Source: PALSA-1335 sp965231025 (GTDB lineage: Bacteria > Patescibacteriota > Gracilibacteria > UBA1369). Taken from it: DNA of 64,000 nt. This document shows positions 26,884-34,691 of the stretch, piece by piece. The notes beneath the pieces were generated by a model, which did no database searches, was not told the DNA's origin, and worked only from the letters and a program-made list of their open reading frames with translations. Made by a program: the position numbers and the translations under genes. The stretch is taken from positions 1,178,001 to 1,242,000 of the forward strand of contig OZ246407.1 in assembly GCA_965231025.1 (NCBI GenBank). The letters are read 5' to 3'. Position 1 is the first letter of the stretch. Every line of letters begins with the position of its first letter.

Positions 26884-26953
26884 AATGCAGGTCTTAGAAT
26901 TTAGGGTTTAGAATAGGGGTCTGATTATTCTAAATTCTAAGACCTACATTCTA
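26881..26953. repeat. 24-bp inverted repeat between convergent genes
   Basis: Left arm 26881-26904 and right arm 26930-26953 pair over 24 bp with one mismatch, around a 25-nt loop. The left arm includes the TAG stop of the penicillin-binding protein gene; the right arm ends 7 nt before the stop of the convergent 26961 gene. The arms are AT-rich (core GGTCTTAGAATTTAG) and TTAGAAT-like words recur in the loop. It may act as a bidirectional terminator, though there is no U-tract, or be a dispersed palindromic element. Confidence 0.8.
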
Positions 26954-26960
26954 ACACTTC

Positions 26961-28499
26961 CTAATGCACCTTGATCTTTGTGCAGGCTTTGATTTTCTCG
27001 TCCAGCTTCATGAGCTTGGTGATATCCTCCGCGCTCACGCTGAGCAGATCCGGATCGCGCTCCGTTTCCAGATACAAAATACGGTAGAACTCCGGCATCA
27101 GTGAAAAGATTCCCTCTTCAAGCGTAATCTGTTTTGACTGTTCGATCAGGCACGGCCAGGTCTCATCCGTACCGTACAGAATAAGATCCAGACCGGTGGA
27201 CGGAACAAGTTCGCCGCTCGGTCCTCCCATGAAAGCCAGCGTAAAATCGCCGCCCATCTCCTTGGTCTGTGAACGCGCGCAAACCTCAATACTGCGGTAA
27301 TTCCCGCGATCAACCTGCATCTTGATGTAAGCGTTCTTCATGAAAGTGAGGTAGTTGACCTGGCTGAATCCTCCGAGGCACTTCAACCCGTAGTAAAAAG
27401 CCAGAACAATATAACTCAGCATCATACTCGGAATAATCTCCTTGGCTTCCAGGGCTTTTTGAATGATTTCGGGCTTTAGTTCTATGCTGTACGCACCGTC
27501 TTCCGTCACCAGCTTGTCTCCCTGTTTCCACATCTGCACACGGTATTTTGCGCCCTTTGGCAGAGCCCAGAACAGATACGTTCCATAGTTCTCCTTCCGG
27601 CTGAACGCCCCCTGAATGCCTTCAAAATAGTTGTCGATCAAAAGGTCATAAGCCGGATCGAGCAGCAAATGGGTGATCGTGGTATCCGTATACAGGTGGT
27701 AATTGATGAGGAGTTTGGAAACAAGGCTCTCCTGCTCAAGATAAATCAGATTCGGGGCCTCATCCTGATATTTAGGACCGAAAAACTTCTTCCACAAAAG
27801 AAAGTTCGTCTTGGTAATCTGGTCGGAAAAGTCCTGGGAATCAACGATTTCCGGACGCAGATATATATCGTCAAGCAAAGATTCAACCTTGCCGCCCTCT
27901 TCCTGATGCACCTCTCCGGATTTGATCATATCCTTCAAAAAACCCCGGCAACGCTCAATGTCCTCCCTGGTGTACGCACGGTAATTGAACACCGGACACA
28001 AACGGTCTTTGGCCGGAAAAAAAGAAAGTTTCTGGGTCTGGATTTTGCCGTTCGTATAGGTATTAAACAAAAGCCCGCGGGGCCATGAAGAGTTATTCAG
28101 TGACACGCTGCCGCAGGCCAAAACGATGACGTTTTTCAGTACCGGGTCCGAATGCTCAAAAAACGGAGCCGCGGTCAGCAAATTGGAATTGATAAAAAAC
28201 GGATGGGTCACCGGACCGTGATGGTCCGCGGTGGAAACGTAATAGTGCGCGGCCAGCTGATCGGCGGCCTCCTGCGCAACCTGCTTTCCCAAAAGCCTTT
28301 CAACTTCGGCCTGGAACGTTCCGATCATCTCGTCCTGCCGCTGCTGAATGGGAGGATTCAGGTTCACGTTAATATAATCTTTCGCATATTCGTAAAGATT
28401 CTTCATCCCCCGTTTCTGAATGATCTCACGGAGAACCGGACGTTTTTCGAGGACTTTTTCCACCAGTTTCTCGAACTTCTGACGGAGCTCGTTTGACAT
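26961..28499 (-). CDS. Large hypothetical protein, unknown family
   Basis: 512 aa, no signal peptide or obvious membrane helix. Residues 1-60 are helical and basic. A His-rich segment STADHHGPVTHPFF (about 111-124) and CGSVSLNNSSWPRG (about 150) look like conserved functional loops; KLSFFPAKDRLCPVF follows. The C-terminal half is mixed alpha/beta. The His/Asp cluster could bind metal, but I cannot name a family. Single gene with its own weak promoter; convergent to the penicillin-binding protein gene. Confidence 0.75.
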   Translation of the reverse strand: MSNELRQKFEKLVEKVLEKRPVLREIIQKRGMKNLYEYAKDYINVNLNPPIQQRQDEMIGTFQAEVERLLGKQVAQEAADQLAAHYYVSTADHHGPVTHPFFINSNLLTAAPFFEHSDPVLKNVIVLACGSVSLNNSSWPRGLLFNTYTNGKIQTQKLSFFPAKDRLCPVFNYRAYTREDIERCRGFLKDMIKSGEVHQEEGGKVESLLDDIYLRPEIVDSQDFSDQITKTNFLLWKKFFGPKYQDEAPNLIYLEQESLVSKLLINYHLYTDTTITHLLLDPAYDLLIDNYFEGIQGAFSRKENYGTYLFWALPKGAKYRVQMWKQGDKLVTEDGAYSIELKPEIIQKALEAKEIIPSMMLSYIVLAFYYGLKCLGGFSQVNYLTFMKNAYIKMQVDRGNYRSIEVCARSQTKEMGGDFTLAFMGGPSGELVPSTGLDLILYGTDETWPCLIEQSKQITLEEGIFSLMPEFYRILYLETERDPDLLSVSAEDITKLMKLDEKIKACTKIKVH

Positions 28500-28524
28500 A
28501 AAACAAATAATATGGTTAAGATAT

Positions 28525-28552
28525 AGTTTATCACTTCCCCATAAAAAATCAA
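28525..28552 (-). promoter_or_regulatory. Possible promoter of the 512-aa unknown gene
   Basis: Minus strand: TTGATT (28547-28552), 16-nt spacer, TAAACT (28525-28530), 25 nt before the ATG at 28499. Moderate match only. Confidence 0.4.
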
Positions 28553-28651
28553 GACTTCAATAAAAGCCCGACGGCAGGCGGGAGGAAATTTTCGATTGAA
28601 AAACCATAAATTACTGGAATAATGTAGATTACATAACTTAAAATAAAACAA

Positions 28652-29320
28652 ATGTCCTACCCCATAGAAACCAAAAAAACAGCCATACGATTAAGAAAAC
28701 AAGGAGAGTCGATTATCCAGATCGGAAGAAAACTTCATGTACCCAAAAGTACCATCTCACTTTGGGTAAAAGATGTTGAACTCCCAGATGAATTAATAAA
28801 ATATTTGATCGACAGCTCAGTAAAGGGAAGAGAAAAAGGATTAAGAATAATGAAAGCAAAACGGGAACTGCAAAAGCACACGCTTGACGGAGAAGCAAGA
28901 AAACTTGTTAAAAACTTTAACACAACAGATAAACTTTTTCTGCAGCTGTGTGCTGCAATAATATTTTGGTGCGAAGGAACCAAACGCAGTCTATCAACCC
29001 TTAATTTCACAAATTCAGATCCGAAATTGATAAAAACATTTCTCTACTGTCTAAGAAATGGGTTCTCAACCGAAGAAAAACGATTCAGGGCACTTCTGCA
29101 CCTGCACGAGTATCACAACGAACAAAAACAATTGCAATTCTGGTCAAGAATAACAAAAATTCCATTAACACAATTCTATAAATCCTACCACAAATCCAAT
29201 ACACAAAACAGAGTGAGAGAAAATTATCAAGGGTGCATATCGGTAAGATATTGCAATGCAAAGGTTGCCAGAAAGCTCGATGCCATATACCATGCCTTTG
29301 CAAAATCCATAGGGCCATAG
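28652..29320 (+). CDS. HTH plus LAGLIDADG-like protein overlapping tRNA-Trp
   Basis: 222 aa. The N-terminus (1-50) is a resolvase/transposase-type helix-turn-helix (IIQIGRKLHVPKSTISLWV). The middle has AAIIFWCEGTKRS followed by LNFTNSDPKLIKTFLYCLR, which resembles a single LAGLIDADG homing-endonuclease motif with its acidic residue and downstream beta-strand/helix. The gene at 45310-45918 is a diverged paralog with the same layout. The AT-rich composition differs from neighbouring genes. Its TAG stop (29318-29320) lies inside the tRNA-Trp acceptor stem, a 10-bp overlap. A DNA-binding, possibly selfish element is likely; endonuclease activity is inference. Confidence 0.75.
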   Translation: MSYPIETKKTAIRLRKQGESIIQIGRKLHVPKSTISLWVKDVELPDELIKYLIDSSVKGREKGLRIMKAKRELQKHTLDGEARKLVKNFNTTDKLFLQLCAAIIFWCEGTKRSLSTLNFTNSDPKLIKTFLYCLRNGFSTEEKRFRALLHLHEYHNEQKQLQFWSRITKIPLTQFYKSYHKSNTQNRVRENYQGCISVRYCNAKVARKLDAIYHAFAKSIGP

Positions 29321-29384
29321 TTCAGAGGTAGAACGTCCGTCTCCAAAACGGAAAACGTAGGTTCGATTCCTACTGGCCCTGCCA
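29311..29384 (+). tRNA. tRNA-Trp (anticodon CCA)
   Basis: Acceptor stem AGGGCCA / TGGCCCT, D-arm GTTC/GAAC, anticodon stem TCCGT/ACGGA around loop CTCCAAA (CCA anticodon), T-arm GTAGG TTCGATT CCTAC, discriminator G and encoded CCA. The first 10 bases are also the last codons and stop of the HTH/LAGLIDADG-like ORF. Confidence 0.95.
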
Positions 29385-29409
29385 TCAGATTTTACGTCCG
29401 GCAAAAACC

Positions 29410-29760
29410 CTATACAGCGTCATCCGGCTTACCCGCCATGATCGCAATCAATTTGGCGATACCCCACGCCAGAACGGCATAAACCGCTATGGCAACCAGG
29501 CTGGCCGGTTCAAAAACAGCGGTCGTTTCAGCTCCTGGAGCCGTCATGTTGCCGAAAATCGCCTGAAAAGGAAAAACGAAAAAACCGGAAAGGGAATAAA
29601 TAAAAGCTACGAACCCACTTGCCGGATTTGCTCCGGTCATTTTAAAAACAAGCCGGAATACAATCAAAATCTCTATGGCACCTCCAAGGTAATAAACGAC
29701 ATGCTGAACATTACGGTATTTGGGTTCCTTGACGACGACTTTTCTGATCTCTTCAGGCAT
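29410..29760 (-). CDS. YggT-like small membrane protein (copy 1)
   Basis: 116 aa with two to three membrane segments (about 25-45, 55-75, 90-110). The pattern YYLGGAIEILIVFRLVFKM, FVAFIYSLSGFFVFPF and a C-terminal ALLAWGIAKLI-type helix resembles the YggT family. A clear paralog with the same core (RLVFKM, FVxFIY, AWGIAKI) lies at 33222-33551; the pair brackets the sortase locus. The role of YggT proteins is poorly defined. Confidence 0.75.
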   Translation of the reverse strand: MPEEIRKVVVKEPKYRNVQHVVYYLGGAIEILIVFRLVFKMTGANPASGFVAFIYSLSGFFVFPFQAIFGNMTAPGAETTAVFEPASLVAIAVYAVLAWGIAKLIAIMAGKPDDAV

Positions 29761-29800
29761 AAGAATAATATTAGATTATAAAAGACCGTTTTCCTTAACC

Positions 29801-29947
29801 CTAAAGTTTGCGCCCCTGTATCAATCGTATCAAAACGACAACAACGGCAATGACAAGCAGAATATGAATGTATCCGCCCAACGTATAAGAGTTTACCAGA
29901 CCAAGTACCCATAACACTAAAAGGATGACAAAGATCGTCCAAAGCAT
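29801..29947 (-). CDS. Lmo0937-family (DUF5670-type) 48-aa membrane protein
   Basis: A 48-residue ORF starting MLWTIFVILLVLWVLGLV and containing YTLGGYIHILLVIAVVV before ending RLIQGRKL. This is the layout of the tiny Lmo0937-type membrane proteins: two hydrophobic segments joined by a short polar turn and a basic tail. It lies between the sortase gene and the first YggT-like gene on the same strand. Function of the family is unknown; stress association has been suggested for relatives. Confidence 0.75.
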   Translation of the reverse strand: MLWTIFVILLVLWVLGLVNSYTLGGYIHILLVIAVVVVLIRLIQGRKL

Positions 29948-29986
29948 AAAAGAGTATTGGTGAATAAATGAACAGACAGGTCAAGA

Positions 29987-31108
29987 CTACACCTCTTTAT
30001 CCGCAAACACCACCAGCCGCTTGGTGTACTGCTGGGAACCACTGTCCCACACTCCCTCGCAGGTAATAAGGTTCAGGTGAGCCTTCCCGTCATTTGAGAT
30101 AAAAACGTCGATTGCCTGCGCAGCGGCGTCATAACTCCGGGTTTCCCGGACAACAAAAGAAATGTCCACCCCTTTGTCATCCCGCACTACAATCCTGTCA
30201 CCCGGTTTTACTTTATGGAGATCGGCAAAAACTCCGATAGCCCCGTAATACCAGTTGATGTGTCCGGTGATAACCGCGCTGCCGATTTCACCGGGACGAG
30301 GCCCAAGATTATACCAGGCTGCGTTATCCGGATCTTTCGGGATACCCACCGCCCCCTGGGGCGTCAGACCGACATACTCGACGGCGGAATCGACATGAAT
30401 CCCCGGAATGTTGAGACGGACCGGCAACCCGGGAGTAGAGAGCTCATAAGCCAGCTGTTCATAGGTTTTGGAAGGTTGATTCGTGACTCCCGCTCTTAAC
30501 CGGTAGACCATCTCCGCCATTTCCCCCCGCGTCACCTTCTGGGCAAAACTCGTGATGGAAGAAGGAATAGCATGAAGTTCAGCCAATTTTTCCACATACG
30601 GTTTATACCAGAAATTCAGATCCTGCGTCACCAGCAGGCCCTTCACATTGACCAGAATTTTGGCGATCTCCGCGAAATTTATGGTATCGGCGGGTCTGAA
30701 TTTGCCATCGGGATATCCGGCAATAATAGAATGAGCTTTGTCGAAACAGACATATTTGGCAAACCATTCCGTCCCGACATCGGGGAAACAACCGCTTCCC
30801 GCGGCCTGCCCCGGATAGTAAGCCTCCGTGATAATCTTGGTAAATTCCGCCCGGTTCATCAAATCATCGGGACGGAACGAACCATCGGGATACCCCTCAA
30901 CAATCTGCTGAGTCTGGACATACTGAATCGCCGCAGAGTTCGGATGGGTGCTCGGCACATCTCCGAACGAGACAAAGACATTGGCATTCCCGGACCTCAA
31001 GCTGCCCTGCGTTAAGCCGGAGAGGGCAAAATGCAAAAGAAAAGCTGAACAGAGTATCAACCCTGGAAGGAGTAACCATGCCCGGCCTGAAAATATTTTG
31101 AAGTTCAT
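29987..31108 (-). CDS. SLH-domain sortase (three SLH repeats fused to a sortase)
   Basis: 373 aa from the ATG at 31108; a TTG at 31135 would add 9 residues. N-terminal membrane segment (about 11-32), then three SLH units (about 45-205; GYPDGSFRP, GYPDGKFRP, TRGEMAEMV), then a sortase domain (about 225-373). Catalytic residues: His283 in VITGHINW, Cys350 in LNLITCEG and Arg364 in YTKRLVV. The short domain looks like the class D/E type rather than housekeeping class A. Sortases covalently attach LPXTG proteins; SLH domains bind wall polymer, so this enzyme may be pinned to the wall by two means. A likely substrate ending LPRTG is encoded just upstream (31194-33017). Confidence 0.9.
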   Translation of the reverse strand: MNFKIFSGRAWLLLPGLILCSAFLLHFALSGLTQGSLRSGNANVFVSFGDVPSTHPNSAAIQYVQTQQIVEGYPDGSFRPDDLMNRAEFTKIITEAYYPGQAAGSGCFPDVGTEWFAKYVCFDKAHSIIAGYPDGKFRPADTINFAEIAKILVNVKGLLVTQDLNFWYKPYVEKLAELHAIPSSITSFAQKVTRGEMAEMVYRLRAGVTNQPSKTYEQLAYELSTPGLPVRLNIPGIHVDSAVEYVGLTPQGAVGIPKDPDNAAWYNLGPRPGEIGSAVITGHINWYYGAIGVFADLHKVKPGDRIVVRDDKGVDISFVVRETRSYDAAAQAIDVFISNDGKAHLNLITCEGVWDSGSQQYTKRLVVFADKEV

Positions 31109-31133
31109 AGGTTTTCCAAATGGTGATAACCAC

Positions 31134-31165
31134 AAGAGCCAGGCAAAGATTTTTGTCCGGCTCTT
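31134..31165 (-). promoter_or_regulatory. Hairpin between the LPXTG-protein gene and the sortase gene
   Basis: AAGAGCC (31134-31140) pairs perfectly with GGCTCTT (31159-31165) around an 18-nt loop, with no T-tract. It lies in the 85-nt spacer of the two-gene unit. It could be an mRNA processing or attenuation element that lowers sortase expression relative to substrate; this is inference. Confidence 0.4.
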
Positions 31166-31193
31166 ATGTGTTCAATCTTTACAATGTCACCGC

Positions 31194-33017
31194 TTACGAT
31201 TTTTTTTGCTTTTTTCGGGTGACGGTAAACAAAACCGCAACCGCAAAGCTGCCGGTCAGGATGACCATGTTCCACGGAACAGCGCTCTCAAGAGGTTCAA
31301 CACCAGTTCTTGGGAGTTTTGGCACCACCGGTGCAGCCGGACGGAGTACGTCAGGTACAACAACGGTCGCCACGGCAATATCTCTCACGGTGAAACCATT
31401 GGCCTCGCCGGTGGCAATAGCCGTGTTCGTCGTGGTCTGAGTGAGATTCGACTGACAGGTATAGGTCCAGGTTTCAGTAACATCAAGTTTAAGATCGACA
31501 TTCGTATCGCCGGAAATATACTTCATCGGGCCGCACTTATCATCGGTGAGAACTATATTATTCAATGCGACCGTTCCCGGATTGGAAACCTTTTCTGTAT
31601 AAGTGACCATTCCGCCTCCGGCTTTTAATGTCAACGGGCTCGGAACTTTCGTGAGATGGATCAATGGCGGAACTAAGGGCTGGCCGACAACAACCGTGGC
31701 ACTGGCGATATCTGTTGCGCTGATGCCGTTGGCCCATCCAGTCGCCACGACGGTGTTCGTGTGGGTTTCATTGAGCGTGGTGGAGCAGTGATAGACCCAT
31801 GTCTCATTCACATCCAGTTTGGCGTCGGAATTGGTGTCACCGGAACCCAAAACGATAGGGCTGCAGGTATCACCGACCATCGTGACATCAGTCATCGAAA
31901 CCGTTCCGATATTGCGCACGGTATAGGTATAATTCACGGTGCCGGGACCGGCGGGAAGGGAAAGTGGACTTGGTACCTTCACCACATCGATAAGCGGAGG
32001 AACCGGAGCCACTGCTACGGCAGGTCCTATGTCGTTATTCGTGACGATACAAACTCTGTTGTCACCGGGGCTAAGACCAAGTCCTCCGTTGTCATCACAA
32101 TCACCGGAGAACGTACTGGTATAGTTCGGACTGGAAGTTTCGGTCACAAAATACACACCGGCAGGTGCGGGGAATGTATTGGTCACACCGGAAACAACCG
32201 GAGTTCCACTCACAAACAACGGGAAGTCGGAAACAACTTTCGTTCCGCCATTATCATTAACGACCGTTTTAACAACATTGATCGTACCCTGACGTTGATT
32301 ATTTTCCGGTACGGACAGAGCCGTACACACCGGTCCCGAAATGGTATTGGCCTGCATGCCCACTTTGGCAGTGGACGCAAATGCACGACCATTCAGGGTT
32401 GCGCCGGTATTCATGTTAATTTGTGTTGATGCAAGGATATTTCCAATAAAATTTGTGGTCGTATCGAGAGTCACTGACGAAACGGCTCTCCACCAGACGT
32501 TACATGGATCGCCTCCGGTAACAGATGAACCAGGAGAAGTAATAATTGTTGAAGCAGATTTAAAAATCCAAACGCCCGATGTCCCCGTGAGGGTCAAATT
32601 TCCGGTGAGAATGAAAGAACCCGTTGAGCAATAGACACCCGGACCGAGAGGAGATACCAAAGTCAGGTCCTGTACGCCGGCATATGTGGTAGTACAGGGC
32701 TGATCAATAGAACCGAACGCAGCTGTATTGGCAAGCTGAGCGTTTGCGGCGGCAAGATCGGCGAGATGCGGATTGCCCGGAGTAAGGAATGTGGTTGCTC
32801 CAGCGTCAGTATATGCCGCTGCAGGAGATACCCCAAGATCACCGCTGATCGAAGTTGCACCAGTATTAGTGGCCGCAGTACCTGATAATACAGAAAAGGT
32901 TGCAGCAGCCCCGAGACTTGGTGACGTTGCGGCAAACACGTTCATCGGACCGACCAGCCCGAGCAGAAAAGAAACAGCCAATACGGCGAGTACCGGCATC
33001 TTAGGAAATTTTTTCAT
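31194..33017 (-). CDS. LPXTG surface protein with DUF3494 (ice-binding-like) and DUF11-type domains
   Basis: 607 aa. Signal peptide 1-29 (VFA|A). Residues about 33-237 form a DUF3494 domain, the fold of ice-binding/adhesion proteins (LGAAATFSVLSG, SISGDLGVSP, GVWIFKSAS). A prealbumin/SpaA-like segment (about 240-330) and two DUF11-type repeats (about 340-445 and 450-555; each with a PSPL-xL start and a GDTN...LDVxETW core) follow. The C-terminus is a sorting signal: LPRTG (568-572), membrane segment (about 583-600) and RKKQKKS. This is the likely substrate of the adjacent SLH-sortase. Ice binding is not implied; DUF3494 also occurs in adhesins. Confidence 0.9.
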   Translation of the reverse strand: MKKFPKMPVLAVLAVSFLLGLVGPMNVFAATSPSLGAAATFSVLSGTAATNTGATSISGDLGVSPAAAYTDAGATTFLTPGNPHLADLAAANAQLANTAAFGSIDQPCTTTYAGVQDLTLVSPLGPGVYCSTGSFILTGNLTLTGTSGVWIFKSASTIITSPGSSVTGGDPCNVWWRAVSSVTLDTTTNFIGNILASTQINMNTGATLNGRAFASTAKVGMQANTISGPVCTALSVPENNQRQGTINVVKTVVNDNGGTKVVSDFPLFVSGTPVVSGVTNTFPAPAGVYFVTETSSPNYTSTFSGDCDDNGGLGLSPGDNRVCIVTNNDIGPAVAVAPVPPLIDVVKVPSPLSLPAGPGTVNYTYTVRNIGTVSMTDVTMVGDTCSPIVLGSGDTNSDAKLDVNETWVYHCSTTLNETHTNTVVATGWANGISATDIASATVVVGQPLVPPLIHLTKVPSPLTLKAGGGMVTYTEKVSNPGTVALNNIVLTDDKCGPMKYISGDTNVDLKLDVTETWTYTCQSNLTQTTTNTAIATGEANGFTVRDIAVATVVVPDVLRPAAPVVPKLPRTGVEPLESAVPWNMVILTGSFAVAVLFTVTRKKQKKS

Positions 33018-33172
33018 AAACCATGAAAGTAAAGGATTAGAACGATGTATTGATCAATTCCAAACTCGAAAAACAGAACGGCATAATGAATGATGCCCGC
33101 AGAGAATCTCCAATTGTTTTTTTGTTTTCAGCCACTTAGTTTTGCTAGTTACATTTTTATGAAACTCATATT

Positions 33173-33201
33173 ATTTTAACATTTTTTTATAAAACAGTCA
33201 A
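33173..33201 (-). promoter_or_regulatory. Promoter of the DUF3494-sortase unit, with a long leader
   Basis: Minus strand: TTGACT (33196-33201), 17-nt spacer, TAAAAT (33173-33178). The ATG is at 33017, giving a leader of about 150 nt, far longer than elsewhere in the window (usually 20-40 nt). A small hairpin GGCAT/ATGCC lies in the leader. Confidence 0.65.
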
Positions 33202-33221
33202 GTGCACAGGGGGTGAATCCA

Positions 33222-33551
33222 TCATTTGCCGTCATGTGATCTGCCGACGGCAATGGAGATAATTTTCGCTATTCCCCACGCTAAAAGCGCATAAGCGGCC
33301 ATAGCGACCAATGTGCCCGGCTCCAGGATAAAACCGGCATAAGGTGCGATAAAAAAATTCGTCACCCCATAGATAAAACTTACGAAACCGGCAGACGCAT
33401 CCGCCCCGGACATCTTAAAAACAAGCCTGAACAAAAGCAGAACTTCCAACACCCCTGCGATGGAATAAACAAGAAGGCGCACATTATTTTGGGAAGGCTT
33501 CTTGGCCTGAACATTGTTGATTTCCTCCTCTTTTTTGAGTTCATCCGCCAT
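33222..33551 (-). CDS. YggT-like small membrane protein (copy 2)
   Basis: 109 aa from the ATG at 33551; the longer reading to 33575 starts within the A/T-rich leader. A charged N-terminus (ADELKKEEEINN), then three hydrophobic segments (VYSIAGVLEVLLLFRLVFKM, FVSFIYGVTNFFIAPY, VAMAAYALLAWGIAKII). Same core as the 29410-29760 protein, so the two are paralogs on either side of the sortase locus. Confidence 0.75.
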   Translation of the reverse strand: MADELKKEEEINNVQAKKPSQNNVRLLVYSIAGVLEVLLLFRLVFKMSGADASAGFVSFIYGVTNFFIAPYAGFILEPGTLVAMAAYALLAWGIAKIISIAVGRSHDGK

Positions 33552-33580
33552 AAAAAGTTGGTTTAGAAAAATCAACCCAC

Positions 33581-33609
33581 ATTATAATGGATAAAAAGCT
33601 CGCAGGCAA
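33581..33609 (-). promoter_or_regulatory. Promoter of YggT-like copy 2
   Basis: Minus strand: TTGCCT (33604-33609), 17-nt spacer, perfect TATAAT (33581-33586), 29 nt before the ATG at 33551. Confidence 0.65.
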
Positions 33610-33611
33610 AA

Positions 33612-33641
33612 CTGTCAATGAAACACAAAAGGTGATATGAT
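33612..33641 (+). promoter_or_regulatory. Promoter of the 33675 gene
   Basis: CTGTCA (33612-33617), 18-nt spacer, TATGAT (33636-33641), 33 nt before the ATG. Back-to-back with the divergent promoter at 33581-33609. Confidence 0.55.
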
Positions 33642-33674
33642 GTCACCGGCCTATTTTTTTTACTCCAGAAAAGT

Positions 33675-34151
33675 ATGGACACTCAATCCTCACAACCAGG
33701 ACCGACTCTTTCCGCACCCAAAAAAAGGAACTGGCTGAAAATTCTTGGAATAGCGGCCATCGTGCTTGTGGTTTTTGTAGCGGGTATCATCGCGCTTGTC
33801 TTTTCCATGGGAGCAGCCCCAATGAAAGCCAGTGAAAAATTCCTGACGGAACTTTCCTCAAACCAGGTTGACCAGGCATACGAATCCGCTTCAATCCAGT
33901 TCAAACAAACCGTAACGCGCGACAAGTTCGACGAGTTCCTCGCGGCATATCCGGTCGTCACCAAAGTAAAAACTCCATCCTTCAACTCATTCAGCATCGA
34001 AAACAACACGCTGGCCACGGTAAGCGGCACGGTAACGGCAACCGACGGACAGGTCTCCCCCATCACGCTTCAACTCGTGAACGAAAACAACGAATGGAGA
34101 GTCCTGAATTTCGATTTGAATCCCCCGCCAACATCGGGCATCTCAAACTAA
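33675..34151 (+). CDS. Membrane-anchored NTF2-like/DUF4864-type protein
   Basis: 158 aa. A Pro/Ser-rich cytoplasmic start, one membrane segment (about 24-46), then an extracytoplasmic ~100-residue domain. ASEKFLTELSSNQVDQAYESAS, TRDKFDEFLAAYP and NEWRVLNFDL match the helix-helix-sheet order of NTF2-like/DUF4864 domains. Function unknown. Its stop overlaps the stop of the convergent coiled-coil gene by 4 bp. Confidence 0.75.
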   Translation: MDTQSSQPGPTLSAPKKRNWLKILGIAAIVLVVFVAGIIALVFSMGAAPMKASEKFLTELSSNQVDQAYESASIQFKQTVTRDKFDEFLAAYPVVTKVKTPSFNSFSIENNTLATVSGTVTATDGQVSPITLQLVNENNEWRVLNFDLNPPPTSGISN

Positions 34152-34552
34152 ACGCGCTTCTTCTCCTCTTTCCCGTTTAAGTACACCCTCATTTCAGGGT
34201 GGACTTCAACGCGAACCGGTCCCTCCTCCATCTCCACGTTCATCTGGAAAAACTTCGGAGGCAGTTGGGCGATGTGCTGGAACAATTTCTGATTTTCAAG
34301 AGCGATCTCCTCCTCTTTTTTCATGCGCATCTCCTTTAATTTGACGTACATCTCGTCTTTCAAAAGATCAAGCATCCACTGTTCTTCAAGATCCTTCACC
34401 TGATGCTTTAAGTCCTTAAAGGTTTTTTTGAGGTCGATGTACTCTTCAGTATCGATCTTTTCCTCTGCGCGCATATCTTTCTTGATATCCTGAAGCTCCT
34501 GCTTCAGTTTCTTGAGCTGCTTGAGGGCAAGGGTGATTTTATCTTCAATCAT
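34148..34552 (-). CDS. Coiled-coil hypothetical protein
   Basis: 134 aa from the ATG at 34552 (MIEDKITLALK...). Residues about 5-95 form a long Lys/Glu/Leu coiled coil (LKKLKQELQDIKKDM, DLKKTFKDLKHQVKDLEEQW); the last 35 residues are a short beta-rich tail (VEMEEGPVRVEVHPEMRVYLNG). No signal peptide. Function unknown. The longer frame to 34606 adds residues with no support. Confidence 0.7.
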   Translation of the reverse strand: MIEDKITLALKQLKKLKQELQDIKKDMRAEEKIDTEEYIDLKKTFKDLKHQVKDLEEQWMLDLLKDEMYVKLKEMRMKKEEEIALENQKLFQHIAQLPPKFFQMNVEMEEGPVRVEVHPEMRVYLNGKEEKKRV

Positions 34553-34635
34553 ATGAATAAAATAAAAAGGGCCCCGAAAGTCTAACAGCTTTTCATGACA
34601 TATCAAGAAGCTCGGTATGTTTTAAAATACCAATT

Positions 34636-34664
34636 TGCCAAGCGGTAAAGAAAGTATTAGCATT
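34636..34664 (+). promoter_or_regulatory. Possible promoter of the 34692 gene
   Basis: TTGCCA (34636-34641), 17-nt spacer, TAGCAT (34659-34664), 27 nt before the ATG at 34692. Confidence 0.45.
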
Positions 34665-34691
34665 AAACAAGTACCCCTTTACACAACACCT

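Noticed and set aside
31194..33017. Annotation of the DUF3494 protein as an antifreeze protein
   Set aside because: The domain also occurs in adhesins; sequence alone does not show ice binding and the LPXTG context favours surface adhesion.
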